This document shows, in pieces, positions 25,360-32,583 of a DNA stretch of 33,437 bases; the stretch's first letter is position 1, and each line of letters opens with the position of its first letter. The position numbers and the translations under genes were made by a program. The notes below the pieces were generated by a model, which had not been told where the DNA came from, did no database searches, and worked only from the letters and a program-made list of their open reading frames with translations. Source of the DNA: Alkalibacterium gilvum (lineage in GTDB: Bacteria; Bacillota; Bacilli; Lactobacillales; Carnobacteriaceae_A); NCBI RefSeq assembly GCF_900109085.1, contig NZ_FNYW01000023.1, positions 1 to 33,437 of the forward strand, written 5' to 3'.

Positions 25360-26910
25360 ATGTCTGAAAAGAGCGAAAAACAGTTTGATGTAATCATTGA
25401 AAAGCTAGATCAGCTGTTAGAAGAAAATGAAAAACTAAAAACGACCATCGCTCATAAGGATGATGAGCTTTCTCTACAAAAAGAACAGATTGAATTTCTA
25501 ACACAGAAATTGTACGGTTTAAAGAAAGAAACATTAAAAAATGATCCTAACCAGGGTAACCTCTTTAATGATCGCCTTTTTAGCGAACCAGAGCAGACTG
25601 GTAATCAAAGCGACGAAGATGAAGTCATTGTAACGACTGTTAAACGTCGCAAAAAACGTAAGGGGTTAAAAGATAAACAATTATCGTCACTTCCGACGGT
25701 CGATCATATACATGAAATTGAATCCTGTACATGCCCAACCTGTAAAGAAACAATGAAAGAAGTGTCAACGCAGTTGATCCGACAGGAAGTGAAATTTATT
25801 CCAGCGAGCGTTGAAAATCACAGACATTTTCAAAAGACCTATGCGTGCGCGAACTGCGAGAAAAGCGGAACACGAACTCCTTTTGCAAAATCCGAGATTC
25901 CTAAATTACCGCTGAATAATACAGCTGCTTCTGCTTCACTAATAGCAGAAACAATGTATCAGAAGTTCGAACAAAAAGTACCCGCCTACAGACAAGAATC
26001 TTACTGGAATCTCTTAGGTTATCCAATCCCCCGTCACACCAATACAAATTGGCATATTAAAACATCCCAGTACTACTTCGAAGAACTAGTAGCTGAAATG
26101 CGACAAGAACTATTGAACCAGAAGGTTCTTCACGCTGACGAAACCACCTTCAAAGTGTTGAATGACAAAGACCGACAAAAGTCTTACATGTGGTTATTCA
26201 GTACAGGCAAGTATAGCGAGCGTGCCATACATATCTTTAAACTCGGTCCATCACGTAGTGGATCTGTTCCTAGAGATTTTTTGGAGAATTATACCGGCTA
26301 CTTACATAGTGATGGGTTCTCTGGTTACAATAATCTTCCAGGGGTGACGATGATTGCTTGTCTCGCGCATATCAGGCGAAAGTTCTATGATGCACGGCCT
26401 AAGAACTATTCTAGTAAAAGTGTCGCCCATAAAGGGGTCACGCTGTGTAACGAATTGTTTGCTTTGGATAAGTCCTTAAAGGTCCTATCTGTTAGCGAAC
26501 GATATGATCAACGCCTATTATTGATGAAGCCGAAGTTTGAGGCATTTTTTGACTGGTGTGAATCTCTCACTGCACATGGCAAACTTGGCACAGCAATCAA
26601 TTATGCGCTGAACCAAAAACTACGCATGATGAATGTTCTTGAAAACGGCCGTCTTGTACTTTCCAATAATCTGGCCGAGCGTGGCATCAAATCACTTGTA
26701 ATGGGCAGAAAAAACTGGCTTTTCTCTAAATCGTTTGAGGGAGCACATGCCGTTGCGACCATTTTAAGTCTTGTCGAAACAGCGAAATCCAACGGATTAC
26801 ATCCGAGAAAGTATCTTGATTACTTACTAACTCACCTACCAAACCGACAAAACACACCTTTGGAGGCTTATTTACCATGGAATCCAAAGGTGCAGGTTGA
26901 ATGTCGCTAA
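25360..26910 (+). CDS. tnpC: IS66 family transposase TnpC
   Basis: A 516-residue DDE transposase, full length for IS66. It begins with a leucine-zipper/coiled-coil segment (about 8-60), followed by a zinc-finger domain with CTCPTCKE (about 123-130) and CANC (about 165-168). The catalytic DDE domain has Asp260 (LHADETTF), Asp318 (LHSDGFSGYN) and Glu440 (NNLAERGIKSLVMGRKNW), and the short IS66 C-terminal motif LEAYLPWNP ends it. All three catalytic residues are present and no frameshift is seen. A GAGGAG lies ahead of the ATG at 25360. Its stop lies within the presumed right end. Confidence 0.95.
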   Translation: MSEKSEKQFDVIIEKLDQLLEENEKLKTTIAHKDDELSLQKEQIEFLTQKLYGLKKETLKNDPNQGNLFNDRLFSEPEQTGNQSDEDEVIVTTVKRRKKRKGLKDKQLSSLPTVDHIHEIESCTCPTCKETMKEVSTQLIRQEVKFIPASVENHRHFQKTYACANCEKSGTRTPFAKSEIPKLPLNNTAASASLIAETMYQKFEQKVPAYRQESYWNLLGYPIPRHTNTNWHIKTSQYYFEELVAEMRQELLNQKVLHADETTFKVLNDKDRQKSYMWLFSTGKYSERAIHIFKLGPSRSGSVPRDFLENYTGYLHSDGFSGYNNLPGVTMIACLAHIRRKFYDARPKNYSSKSVAHKGVTLCNELFALDKSLKVLSVSERYDQRLLLMKPKFEAFFDWCESLTAHGKLGTAINYALNQKLRMMNVLENGRLVLSNNLAERGIKSLVMGRKNWLFSKSFEGAHAVATILSLVETAKSNGLHPRKYLDYLLTHLPNRQNTPLEAYLPWNPKVQVECR

Positions 26911-26921
26911 AGATTTAACTA

Positions 26922-26959
26922 AAAAACGGATATCTCTTATTATAGAGATATCCGTTTTT
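26922..26959. terminator. Strong bidirectional terminator between the ileS/IS66 side and the glsB-type gene
   Basis: A perfect 16-bp stem, 26922-26937 with 26944-26959, encloses a six-base loop (TATTAT); it has five A at one edge and five T at the other, so it can end transcripts from both strands. It stands only 11 bases from the stop of the minus-strand gene at 26971 and is probably the original ileS terminator, now separated from ileS by the IS66 element. Confidence 0.9.
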
Positions 26960-26970
26960 ATTTGTTATGT

Positions 26971-27213
26971 TTATAAACGACTAGCAATAAGTCCATATAA
27001 GAAGACAACAATAATTGATCCCACAATAGCAGGTATAATATAGAAATCAGCTAATTCAGGACCCCATTGGAATAAGAACTGACCTGCCCATGCACCGATG
27101 AAACCTATAATGATATTACCAATAATACCACCGGGAACATCAGTACCAACAATCGCTTGACCAATTGCTCCAATAATACCACCGATAATAAGTGACCATA
27201 TAAATCCTAACAT
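26971..27213 (-). CDS. GlsB/YeaQ/YmgE family stress-response membrane protein
   Basis: An 80-residue glycine-rich membrane protein with three hydrophobic segments (about 3-22, 29-48, 56-77). The pattern LGFIWSLIIGGIIGAIGQAI, then GGIIGNIIIGFIGAWAGQFL, matches the GlsB/YeaQ/YmgE (transglycosylase-associated) family. In Enterococcus GlsB is tied to bile and envelope stress; the molecular function is unknown. AAGGAGAG (27221-27228, minus strand) lies just upstream of the ATG at 27213. It has its own consensus-like promoter (27251-27279), separate from the telA gene upstream. Confidence 0.9.
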   Translation of the reverse strand: MLGFIWSLIIGGIIGAIGQAIVGTDVPGGIIGNIIIGFIGAWAGQFLFQWGPELADFYIIPAIVGSIIVVFLYGLIASRL

Positions 27214-27250
27214 ATAAATCTCTCCTTCTTATTGAGTATCTTACTATATA

Positions 27251-27279
27251 ATTATAGGGAATTGTCACATTTTATTCAA
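27251..27279 (-). promoter_or_regulatory. Promoter of the GlsB-family gene
   Basis: On the minus strand TTGAAT (27279-27274) and TATAAT (27256-27251) are exactly 17 bases apart. The -35 side reaches almost to the end of the telA gene at 27301. Confidence 0.75.
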
Positions 27280-27300
27280 ATATTTTGCTTTTAATAGAAA

Positions 27301-28500
27301 TCATTCACTCGTATCGTTAAACTCTGTTAGCTTGAGTAATTGATTTCGTAAGTTACTTTCCAACTGAGTAAGTTGAACTTCAGCTTCTTTACGCTTAGAG
27401 TGTCCATCTCTTTGAATGGATAATGTTTCTTCTAGTGTTTCAATTAAATCAGATTGGGTTTTTTCAAGTGTTTCTATATCAATAATACTTCGCTCATTTT
27501 CTCTTGCTGTTTCAATAGAGGATTGTTTGAGCATCTCAGAATTCTTTTTCAGTAAGTCATTGGTTGTTTCTGAAACTTGTCTTTGCGCTGTTACAGCTTC
27601 TTTTTGGCGAAGTAGAGTTAGAGCTACAACAATTTGATTTTTCCATAATGGAATAGCAGTGTTTATGGATGTTTGAATTTTTTCCGATAAAGCTTGATTT
27701 GTATTCTGAATCAATCTAATTTGTGGAGCTTGCTGAATTGTCATCTGACGAGCTGTTTTTAAATCATAAACACGCTTATCAAGGCGACTTAAAAACTGAT
27801 TTAAATCATTTACTTTTTGAACTTCCATTTGATTGTTACTAGATTCAGCCCGTTCGATTGCTCTGGGTATACTTTTATTCTGTACTTCCTCCAGCTTTAC
27901 TTCACCTGCAGCGATATATACATTCAAGGCTTCGAAGTACTCGTAGTTTTTATCGTATAATTCATTCAGCATTTCATTGTCTTTTAAAAGAAGGGCACGT
28001 TCTTTATCTAACTTAACAGCAATTTTATCTACTTGTGCTCCAATTTTTTGATATTTAGCTGTTGTTTCATAAATTGAGCGGTTAATTTTTTTGAAAAATT
28101 TTTTGAATATATTTTGATTCTCTGCCTTTAATTCATTTGGATCCGTTTCATTTAAACGAAACATCAAATCATTAAGTGTTTCTCCAATATGATTTGTTTC
28201 TTGGTTTTGTACATGATTAAGTACACTATGAGAGAACTCACCTAATTTTTGTTGAGCCTGAGCGCCATAGTTTAATAAGGAATCAGAATCAGATGTATCA
28301 ATTTGTTTAGCTAAATCATAGGCCTGCTCTTTACGCTGATCGCTTAATGTATCAATAATTCTTTTAGATGTAGCTTGCTTTGTTACTGCATGCTTAGTTG
28401 TCTCTTGTCTTCGTTCGTTTTTTCCAAAAGGATTAGCTAATAAATCATCGATTTCTGAATTGTTATTACTCTCTATATTATCACTATCATTGGTTGGCAT
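27301..28500 (-). CDS. telA: TelA family toxic-anion resistance protein
   Basis: A 399-residue cytoplasmic protein of the TelA/KlaA/YceH family, rich in predicted helix and coiled coil. Features that fit are the start of the main region with DTLSDQRKEQAYDLAKQID, the segment FLSRLDKRVYDLKTARQMTIQQAPQIRLIQNTNQALSEKIQ (central signature) and PLWKNQIVVALTLLRQKEAV. The family was named for tellurite resistance on plasmids, but chromosomal copies relate to envelope stress and antimicrobial tolerance; the mechanism is unknown. The start is the ATG at 28500 with GAGGTG (28507-28512) six bases away; the GTG at 28509 lies in that site. It is coupled with the XpaC-like gene upstream, the usual pair. Confidence 0.9.
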   Translation of the reverse strand: MPTNDSDNIESNNNSEIDDLLANPFGKNERRQETTKHAVTKQATSKRIIDTLSDQRKEQAYDLAKQIDTSDSDSLLNYGAQAQQKLGEFSHSVLNHVQNQETNHIGETLNDLMFRLNETDPNELKAENQNIFKKFFKKINRSIYETTAKYQKIGAQVDKIAVKLDKERALLLKDNEMLNELYDKNYEYFEALNVYIAAGEVKLEEVQNKSIPRAIERAESSNNQMEVQKVNDLNQFLSRLDKRVYDLKTARQMTIQQAPQIRLIQNTNQALSEKIQTSINTAIPLWKNQIVVALTLLRQKEAVTAQRQVSETTNDLLKKNSEMLKQSSIETARENERSIIDIETLEKTQSDLIETLEETLSIQRDGHSKRKEAEVQLTQLESNLRNQLLKLTEFNDTSE

Positions 28501-28543
28501 AATACACACCTCTTATTAATTTGTTTTACTCACTAGTATTGTG

Positions 28544-29242
28544 TTAAATCGTATTATCAAATGAGTTTGTATCTGTATCTGTATTTTCTTTGTGAAAGGA
28601 CCGCTTAGCTGATTCTAGTTCAACTGACATATCTTCTATGTCCTCTTGTTTGAACCTAACATAATCTTCAGCAATTTGTTGTGACATTTTGTCTATTGTA
28701 TCTGCAGATTTTTGAAGGATATCATAAGTAGTCTTACTTTTAGCTTTATGCCCTTCAATTTCAACATATTTTTCCGATAAATCAGCAAGTGACGGTAAGT
28801 GAACATAAAGAAATTTATCAACATCATGTAGACGATTTGGTTCTTGGGTAATATTTTTAAATAATTCTTTAGACAACGCTACAGTATTGTTACGATTTTC
28901 TATAGCTTTAAGTTTTCCAGACTGATGCATATTCTTATCTATAGCGATGATTTGCTTATGGGCCTGCGCCATTGTACGACGAAAATATCCAATATCTTCT
29001 TTTGAAAGTCCTTTTGATAAATAAAAGGCTTCTTTTTCTTTTGAAAGGCGTGGAAGTTTTGAATCAGAATCTCCTTGGAAATTCTTACCCATTATATTAA
29101 GCAATAGCATGCCTAAACCGATACTTAATAAAAAGGATACTAAAATATTTATTTCGAATCCCACCATAAATAAAAAGATAGTCATGATTATAAACAAAAT
29201 AAGCGCATAGACTAGGTTTAATCGCGTGTTTAATTGTTTCAT
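28544..29242 (-). CDS. xpaC: XpaC-like protein (5-bromo-4-chloroindolyl phosphate hydrolysis family)
   Basis: A 232-residue protein with two N-terminal membrane helices (about 8-27 and 31-50) and a long helical cytoplasmic domain. It fits the XpaC family by its position directly before telA and by the LSKEDIGYFRRTMAQAHKQI motif and DKFLYVHLPSLADLSEKY, conserved in the family. The name comes from a B. subtilis phenotype of hydrolysing an indolyl phosphate dye; there is no recognisable phosphatase site, and true function is unknown. GGAGG (29250-29254, minus strand) precedes the ATG at 29242. A minus-strand -10 region is visible within 29275-29300, with a poor -35. Confidence 0.85.
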   Translation of the reverse strand: MKQLNTRLNLVYALILFIIMTIFLFMVGFEINILVSFLLSIGLGMLLLNIMGKNFQGDSDSKLPRLSKEKEAFYLSKGLSKEDIGYFRRTMAQAHKQIIAIDKNMHQSGKLKAIENRNNTVALSKELFKNITQEPNRLHDVDKFLYVHLPSLADLSEKYVEIEGHKAKSKTTYDILQKSADTIDKMSQQIAEDYVRFKQEDIEDMSVELESAKRSFHKENTDTDTNSFDNTI

Positions 29243-29400
29243 TTTTAATCCTCCGTTTCAATCATTTGATAATAATCTTCTATAATTATAATATCACAAA
29301 ATATGCCGATAGTTATATAGGACCTTAGATGGATTTTATACATGATGAATTATTTAACTAAATAGGTTATGATGAAAATATATAAAAAGGAGATGACTCC

Positions 29401-29961
29401 ATGACATTTTATGAAGAGACAATTAGAAGTAAAACGATTTATAAGGGGAACGTTACCGAGTATGTAGTTGATGATGTGAAGCTACCCGATGGTAAAATGG
29501 CTAAAAGAGAAATTGTTCGCCATGATGGTGCGGCTGCAGTTTTACCCTTTACCAATGATGATAAACTTATCTTAGTGAAACAATACCGAAAAGCAATTGA
29601 TCAGTTAAGTATTGAAATTCCAGCTGGATTGAAAGATGAGACAGATGAAAATAGTATGGAAACTGCGAAACGTGAATTAGAAGAAGAAACAGGATATAAT
29701 GCTAAAAGCTGGAAATTCGTTACTTCATTTTATAGCACACCAGGCTTTACAGATGAGTTTCTTGAGATTTATGAGGCCACAGATTTATTTCAAATAGAAG
29801 ACCCACTAAGTCCGGATGAAGATGAGAATATTGAAGTAATTAAAGCAACGTATGATGAAGCTTGGGACTACTACAACAAAGGGTTACTCAGAGATTCAAA
29901 AACTGTTTTTGCATTATTTTATTGGAAAATGAGAAAATTAGAGATAAAGCTAGGGGAATAA
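29401..29961 (+). CDS. nudF: ADP-ribose pyrophosphatase (Nudix hydrolase)
   Basis: A 186-residue Nudix enzyme expected to split ADP-ribose to AMP and ribose 5-phosphate. The Nudix box spans 76-99: GLKDETDENSMETA followed by KRELEEETGY, with the metal-binding REx2EE core at Arg91-Glu92 and Glu95-Glu96. Ahead of it are the ADPRase features VKQYRKAIDQLSIEIPAG, and TPGFTDEFLEIYEA follows. There is one more residue than usual between the first Gly and the Glu of the box, a variation seen in related Lactobacillales proteins. AAGGAG lies nine bases before the ATG at 29401. It is the first gene of a three-gene unit with mtnN. Confidence 0.93.
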   Translation: MTFYEETIRSKTIYKGNVTEYVVDDVKLPDGKMAKREIVRHDGAAAVLPFTNDDKLILVKQYRKAIDQLSIEIPAGLKDETDENSMETAKRELEEETGYNAKSWKFVTSFYSTPGFTDEFLEIYEATDLFQIEDPLSPDEDENIEVIKATYDEAWDYYNKGLLRDSKTVFALFYWKMRKLEIKLGE

Positions 29962-29963
29962 AC

Positions 29964-30209
29964 ATGTCATCTAGAGTAGAAAAAAAAGAAGAAGATAAAA
30001 TTTTAGAAAAAGAAAAAAAAGTACTAAGTAGAAAAAGAAAAAGAGCAAATAAAAAAAATGAAAAAACATTAAACAAGACAGGCCGTACGGCTAAACAACG
30101 ATCACAAGAAATGACGAACTATCGTCTAGTGGAAAAGCGATTGACTCTAGCCATTATAATCGTTGCTTTGTTGTTACTAATTGTCTTATCGTATGTTTTC
30201 TTCATATAA
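29964..30209 (+). CDS. Small basic tail-anchored-like membrane protein, function unknown
   Basis: An 81-residue protein. Residues 1-55 are highly charged and Lys/Arg rich (KKVLSRKRKRANKKNEK), and a single hydrophobic helix lies at the C-terminus (about 61-79, LTLAIIIVALLLLIVLSYVFF). I recognise no family name; similar small proteins stand between nudF and mtnN in related genera. It starts three bases after the nudF stop with AGGGGAA (29952-29957) as ribosome-binding site, so the longer frame starting inside nudF is excluded. Co-transcription with nudF and mtnN is likely. Confidence 0.75.
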   Translation: MSSRVEKKEEDKILEKEKKVLSRKRKRANKKNEKTLNKTGRTAKQRSQEMTNYRLVEKRLTLAIIIVALLLLIVLSYVFFI

Positions 30210-30225
30210 AGAAGAGGGCGTTTTA

Positions 30226-30918
30226 ATGAAAATAGGTATTATTGCAGCTATGGAACAAGAGGCACAAACAATTATTGATAATTTAAAGAATTTTAAAAAA
30301 ACAACAAAAGCTAATCAGCATTTTTATGAAGGGAATATAGGAAATGTTCAAGTGGTACTTGTGCAATCTGGAATCGGAAAAGTCAATGCTACGCTAGCGA
30401 CTACATTATTAATTGAGGTTTTTGATGTGGAAGCTGTTATAAATACAGGTTCCGCAGGAGGAATTGGGAAAGACTTAGCTGTCGAAGATTTAGTAATCTC
30501 AACCGAACTTTCTTATAATGATGCTGATGCACGTGCTTTTGGCTATACTTTTGGACAAATACCTCAAATGCCAGCGACGTATTTATCTGATCCTTCACTC
30601 GTAAAAACATTCAAGGAAGCGGCTTTAAAGAAAAGATGGACGATTAAAGAAGGAATGATAGTGACTGGAGACTCATTTATAAGTGATAAAAAGAAGGTGT
30701 CAGAGATACGAGAACGTTTTGAAGATGTTTTGGTTACTGAAATGGAAGGAGCAGCGGTGGCGCAAACGTGTTATCAGTTCAATATACCTTTTGTTGTTGT
30801 AAGAGCTGTTTCAGACGTGTCAGACGAAGAGGCTTCTGATTCCTTTGACGAATTTATAGAGAAGGTCGGAAAAAAATCAGCTGAGACAGTTTTGGAATTT
30901 ATCTCGTTAGTTAATTAA
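30226..30918 (+). CDS. mtnN: 5'-methylthioadenosine/S-adenosylhomocysteine nucleosidase
   Basis: A 230-residue MTA/SAH nucleosidase (Pfs) that cleaves adenine from methylthioadenosine and S-adenosylhomocysteine, feeding methionine salvage and supplying S-ribosylhomocysteine, the precursor for autoinducer-2. Catalytic residues sit at the same numbers as in E. coli: Glu12, Glu174 (in TEMEGAAVAQ) and Asp197 (in RAVSDVSDEEA). NTGSAGGI (73-80) is the phosphate/ribose loop. GAAGAGGGCG lies just before the ATG at 30226; the TTG at 30181 would be within the preceding gene. No terminator is visible after it. Confidence 0.97.
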   Translation: MKIGIIAAMEQEAQTIIDNLKNFKKTTKANQHFYEGNIGNVQVVLVQSGIGKVNATLATTLLIEVFDVEAVINTGSAGGIGKDLAVEDLVISTELSYNDADARAFGYTFGQIPQMPATYLSDPSLVKTFKEAALKKRWTIKEGMIVTGDSFISDKKKVSEIRERFEDVLVTEMEGAAVAQTCYQFNIPFVVVRAVSDVSDEEASDSFDEFIEKVGKKSAETVLEFISLVN

Positions 30919-30969
30919 TATTTTATTGTTACCAAAAAATAAATAGTTCAATCGAAAGAAGGTAAGAGA

Positions 30970-31260
30970 ATGAGGGAATGTTTTCAAAACACTGATTTCG
31001 CCCTTTTTAATATTGAAGACTTGAATGAACGAATGGAGGCAATTAGAGAAAACATCCAACCAATATTCAAACATTATGGTGATTTATTTATGGAAGAAGT
31101 TAATACCTTTACTGAATTTAAAGGGAGTTTCCATATTGCGCAGCACAGAAGACGGACGACTAATCCACCCGATACTACATGGCTCGTGCATGGTTGGACG
31201 GCTACACGGTGGAAGAGAAGAAGTATTATGTTTTGGATCCTAATGACATTCCATTGTTAG
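30970..31260 (+). pseudogene. DUF1054 (YktB-type) gene, truncated after about 72 codons
   Basis: The first 72 residues match the start of DUF1054/YktB proteins: DFALFNIEDLNERMEAIREN, then IQPIFKHYG and HIAQHRRRTTNPPDTTW, a near-invariant block. Intact family members have about 200 residues. After Trp72 (codon ending at 31183) family similarity stops, and the frame continues for 24 unrelated codons that are an out-of-frame reading of a DUF1642 gene. The remaining two thirds of the gene are absent. It follows mtnN by 51 bases and has AAGAAGG upstream, so a 96-residue chimeric peptide could still be made. DUF1054 function is unknown. Confidence 0.85.
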
Positions 31261-31409
31261 AAAGAGCTAACAGTCAGACGTACAAAAGCACAACGGCTTT
31301 AAGCATACATGAGGACGGTAGAGACACCCCTAAATTTGAACTCACCGAAAAAGAAATCAAAGACTATGACGAAAGATTTTGGACGTTTGCGGAAGAGGTG
31401 GCAGGATGA
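31164..31409 (+). pseudogene. DUF1642-type phage protein, C-terminal remnant
   Basis: This frame opens after a stop at 31161-31163. It encodes YMARAWLDGYTVEEKKYYVL, then DIPLLERANSQTYKS and ends ELTEKEIKDYDERFWTFAEE, which is the C-terminal signature of DUF1642 proteins found in Lactobacillales prophages. The N-terminal half expected for the family is missing, replaced by the truncated DUF1054 gene in another frame. An ATG at 31179 could start a 76-residue peptide but has no Shine-Dalgarno. Its stop overlaps the ATG of the next gene (ATGA). Confidence 0.75.
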
Positions 31410-31588
31410 GAGACGAAGCACCTATAGACCCCCCTGAAGAAAAGATTTACGGGTATGACTGGAATAATTTAGAGTTATACGGGTACGAAGAAGGCTTTAT
31501 GATCGGAGGAGAATTTGTACCCGTTGAAGACGCTGAGGAATATTTGAAGGAACGCTACGGCTTAACTAGAGTAGAAGAGTGGGAATAG
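31406..31588 (+). CDS. Small acidic protein of unknown function
   Basis: A 60-residue acidic, Tyr/Glu-rich cytoplasmic protein (MRDEAPIDPPEEKIYGYDWN... ending LTRVEEWE), with no membrane segment or recognised motif. Two short internal similarities, IYGYDWNNLELYGYEE, look like a local repeat of a xYGYxx unit. The ATG at 31406 overlaps the DUF1642 stop and has GGAAGAGG (31391-31398) upstream; the earlier GTG in frame is within the remnant. Small proteins of this type are common in phage early regions. Confidence 0.55.
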   Translation: MRDEAPIDPPEEKIYGYDWNNLELYGYEEGFMIGGEFVPVEDAEEYLKERYGLTRVEEWE

Positions 31589-31599
31589 GGGGATAATAA

Positions 31600-31812
31600 A
31601 TGGCAGTTTATTTGCTATTAGTACTAGCTTTTACTGTACTACTGTACTGCGTCTATGCTATAATGAAATTACAGAAAGATATTAAAAAATTAAATCAGTC
31701 CTTATGGAATGACGAGTACTCTATTGAACGCAATACCCACAATATAGAAGCACTAGCGTGGGACGTGTACCTTCTTTCCTGTGAGGACGATAATAATACG
31801 CAGGAGGAATAA
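31600..31812 (+). CDS. Small single-pass membrane protein of unknown function
   Basis: A 70-residue protein with one N-terminal hydrophobic helix (about 2-22, VYLLLVLAFTVLLYCVYAIM), then a short predicted coiled coil (MKLQKDIKKLNQSLWND) and an acidic C-terminus. AGGGGG stands seven to ten bases before the ATG at 31600. It lies 11 bases after the previous gene. No family recognised. The layout resembles small membrane-anchored phage proteins, which is inference only. Confidence 0.6.
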   Translation: MAVYLLLVLAFTVLLYCVYAIMKLQKDIKKLNQSLWNDEYSIERNTHNIEALAWDVYLLSCEDDNNTQEE

Positions 31813-31814
31813 CC

Positions 31815-32027
31815 ATGGATCCATTGGAAAGTATAGCAAGGCTAGTAGTATTGATATTTCAGACGTTTGTATTTTTGGTAATGTTGTTCTTTGTAGGTGG
31901 ACCGATCTTATTCATCGGATACCTGTTTGGAACAGTTGGCTTAGTTATAGCCGTATTTATAGTTTTTGTAATAAGCATAGCCTTTATAGGTAATCAAGGA
32001 ATGAAATCGGAGGAGAAGAATTTATGA
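31815..32027 (+). CDS. Small two-helix membrane protein of unknown function
   Basis: A 70-residue very hydrophobic protein with two membrane segments (about 8-33 and 36-60) and a short basic/acidic tail NQGMKSEEKNL. AGGAGG (31802-31807) lies seven bases before the ATG at 31815, two bases after the previous stop. Its end overlaps the next gene by four bases (ATGA). I recognise no family. Size and topology are compatible with a holin-like or superinfection-exclusion protein, but nothing in the sequence demonstrates either. Confidence 0.6.
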   Translation: MDPLESIARLVVLIFQTFVFLVMLFFVGGPILFIGYLFGTVGLVIAVFIVFVISIAFIGNQGMKSEEKNL

Positions 32028-32533
32028 AAATTACTGTAACGAGTGTTAACAATAAAGAAGAGTCAGCAAAAGAACAGCTAGAGATTATCCTTAAGGAAGC
32101 CGTTGAGCAATATAAAAAAGACGGTATCACTATTGAAGATATTAAACTGGAGGAAGTGTCTCATACCTTTAGCTTTAAAGCAGAAGGCACTGATGACTAT
32201 GCTGTAGGATCTGTAGAGCATGACGGGGTAACAGAAATGTATCAGGTCAACTTTGATTTAACGGATAAAGAAAAAGAAGATAACGAAGGGATCAGCTTCT
32301 ACAGTGACGAAGAGCGTGAGATCATAAAAGGTTTGAAGAACAACTATAAGGAGATCCTTTCAGTGTTTGATGAAGATGACTTAGAGTTTAAAGAGTATGA
32401 AATTTTAGGTGACATGGTTCTGTTTAGATACGATCATGTTGACGGGTATGAAGTAGTAAGAGTATTCCAGAAACAGAAAGGCAAGAAATTGGATCTACTT
32501 ATTCAAGAGTACTCCATTAAACCTAAAGAATAA
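32024..32533 (+). CDS. Acidic cytoplasmic protein of unknown function
   Basis: A 169-residue acidic protein without membrane segments. The N-terminal half alternates helix and strand (KITVTSVNNKEESAKEQLEI, then THTFSF-like strands around residue 48), and the C-terminal half has strands VLFRYDHVDGYEVVRVF and LLIQEYSI. I recognise no domain. The ATG overlaps the previous stop and GGAGG lies upstream, so it is translated in step with the two-helix membrane protein. It is the last gene before a strong terminator. Confidence 0.65.
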   Translation: MKITVTSVNNKEESAKEQLEIILKEAVEQYKKDGITIEDIKLEEVSHTFSFKAEGTDDYAVGSVEHDGVTEMYQVNFDLTDKEKEDNEGISFYSDEEREIIKGLKNNYKEILSVFDEDDLEFKEYEILGDMVLFRYDHVDGYEVVRVFQKQKGKKLDLLIQEYSIKPKE

Positions 32534-32549
32534 TTTAATACACAGCAAA

Positions 32550-32578
32550 GGACTAGGCAGTTAACCTAGTCCCTTTTT
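32550..32578 (+). terminator. Rho-independent terminator of the accessory operon
   Basis: GGACTAGG (32550-32557) pairs perfectly with CCTAGTCC (32565-32572); loop CAGTTAA; then C and five T (32574-32578). It ends the plus-strand small-gene run against the convergent XRE gene, which stops at 32584. Confidence 0.9.
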
Positions 32579-32583
32579 ATGTT

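Larger units (their letters stand above)
24628..26911 (+). mobile_element. IS66-family insertion sequence, apparently complete coding set
   Basis: Three genes in the IS66 order tnpA, tnpB, tnpC occupy about 2.3 kb. The left end is placed at GTAAGCGA (24628-24635), which fits the GTAAGCG-type start I associate with IS66 termini. The best right-end match is TCGCTAAA (26904-26911), an imperfect inverted copy (six of eight) overlapping the tnpC stop. No 8-bp target duplication is evident at these limits, so the right boundary is uncertain. It lies between the ileS stop and a strong bidirectional terminator, in the same orientation as ileS. Confidence 0.75.

Noticed and set aside
26162-26347. Short open frame inside tnpC
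   Set aside because: Alternate frame of the intact IS66 transposase; no signals of its own.
24620-26930. 8-bp target duplication around the IS66 element
   Set aside because: CAAATAAA on the left has no equal at the expected place on the right; CTAAAAAA (six of eight) occurs only if the end is moved to a position without any inverted-repeat support.
27301-29242. TelA/XpaC pair as a new tellurite or defence module
   Set aside because: This two-gene pair is a common chromosomal arrangement in Firmicutes and nothing links it here to the mobile element.
29646-29700. Nudix box of NudF with one extra residue read as a defect
   Set aside because: All metal-binding residues are present and the same spacing is seen in other Lactobacillales ADP-ribose pyrophosphatases as far as I recall.
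31025-31243. Third-frame open reading frame across the DUF1054/DUF1642 junction
   Set aside because: Its translation matches neither family and it overlaps two frames that do; no ribosome-binding site.
31781-31993. Open frame overlapping the two-helix membrane protein gene
   Set aside because: Out of frame with the gene at 31815, which has a strong AGGAGG; no independent support.
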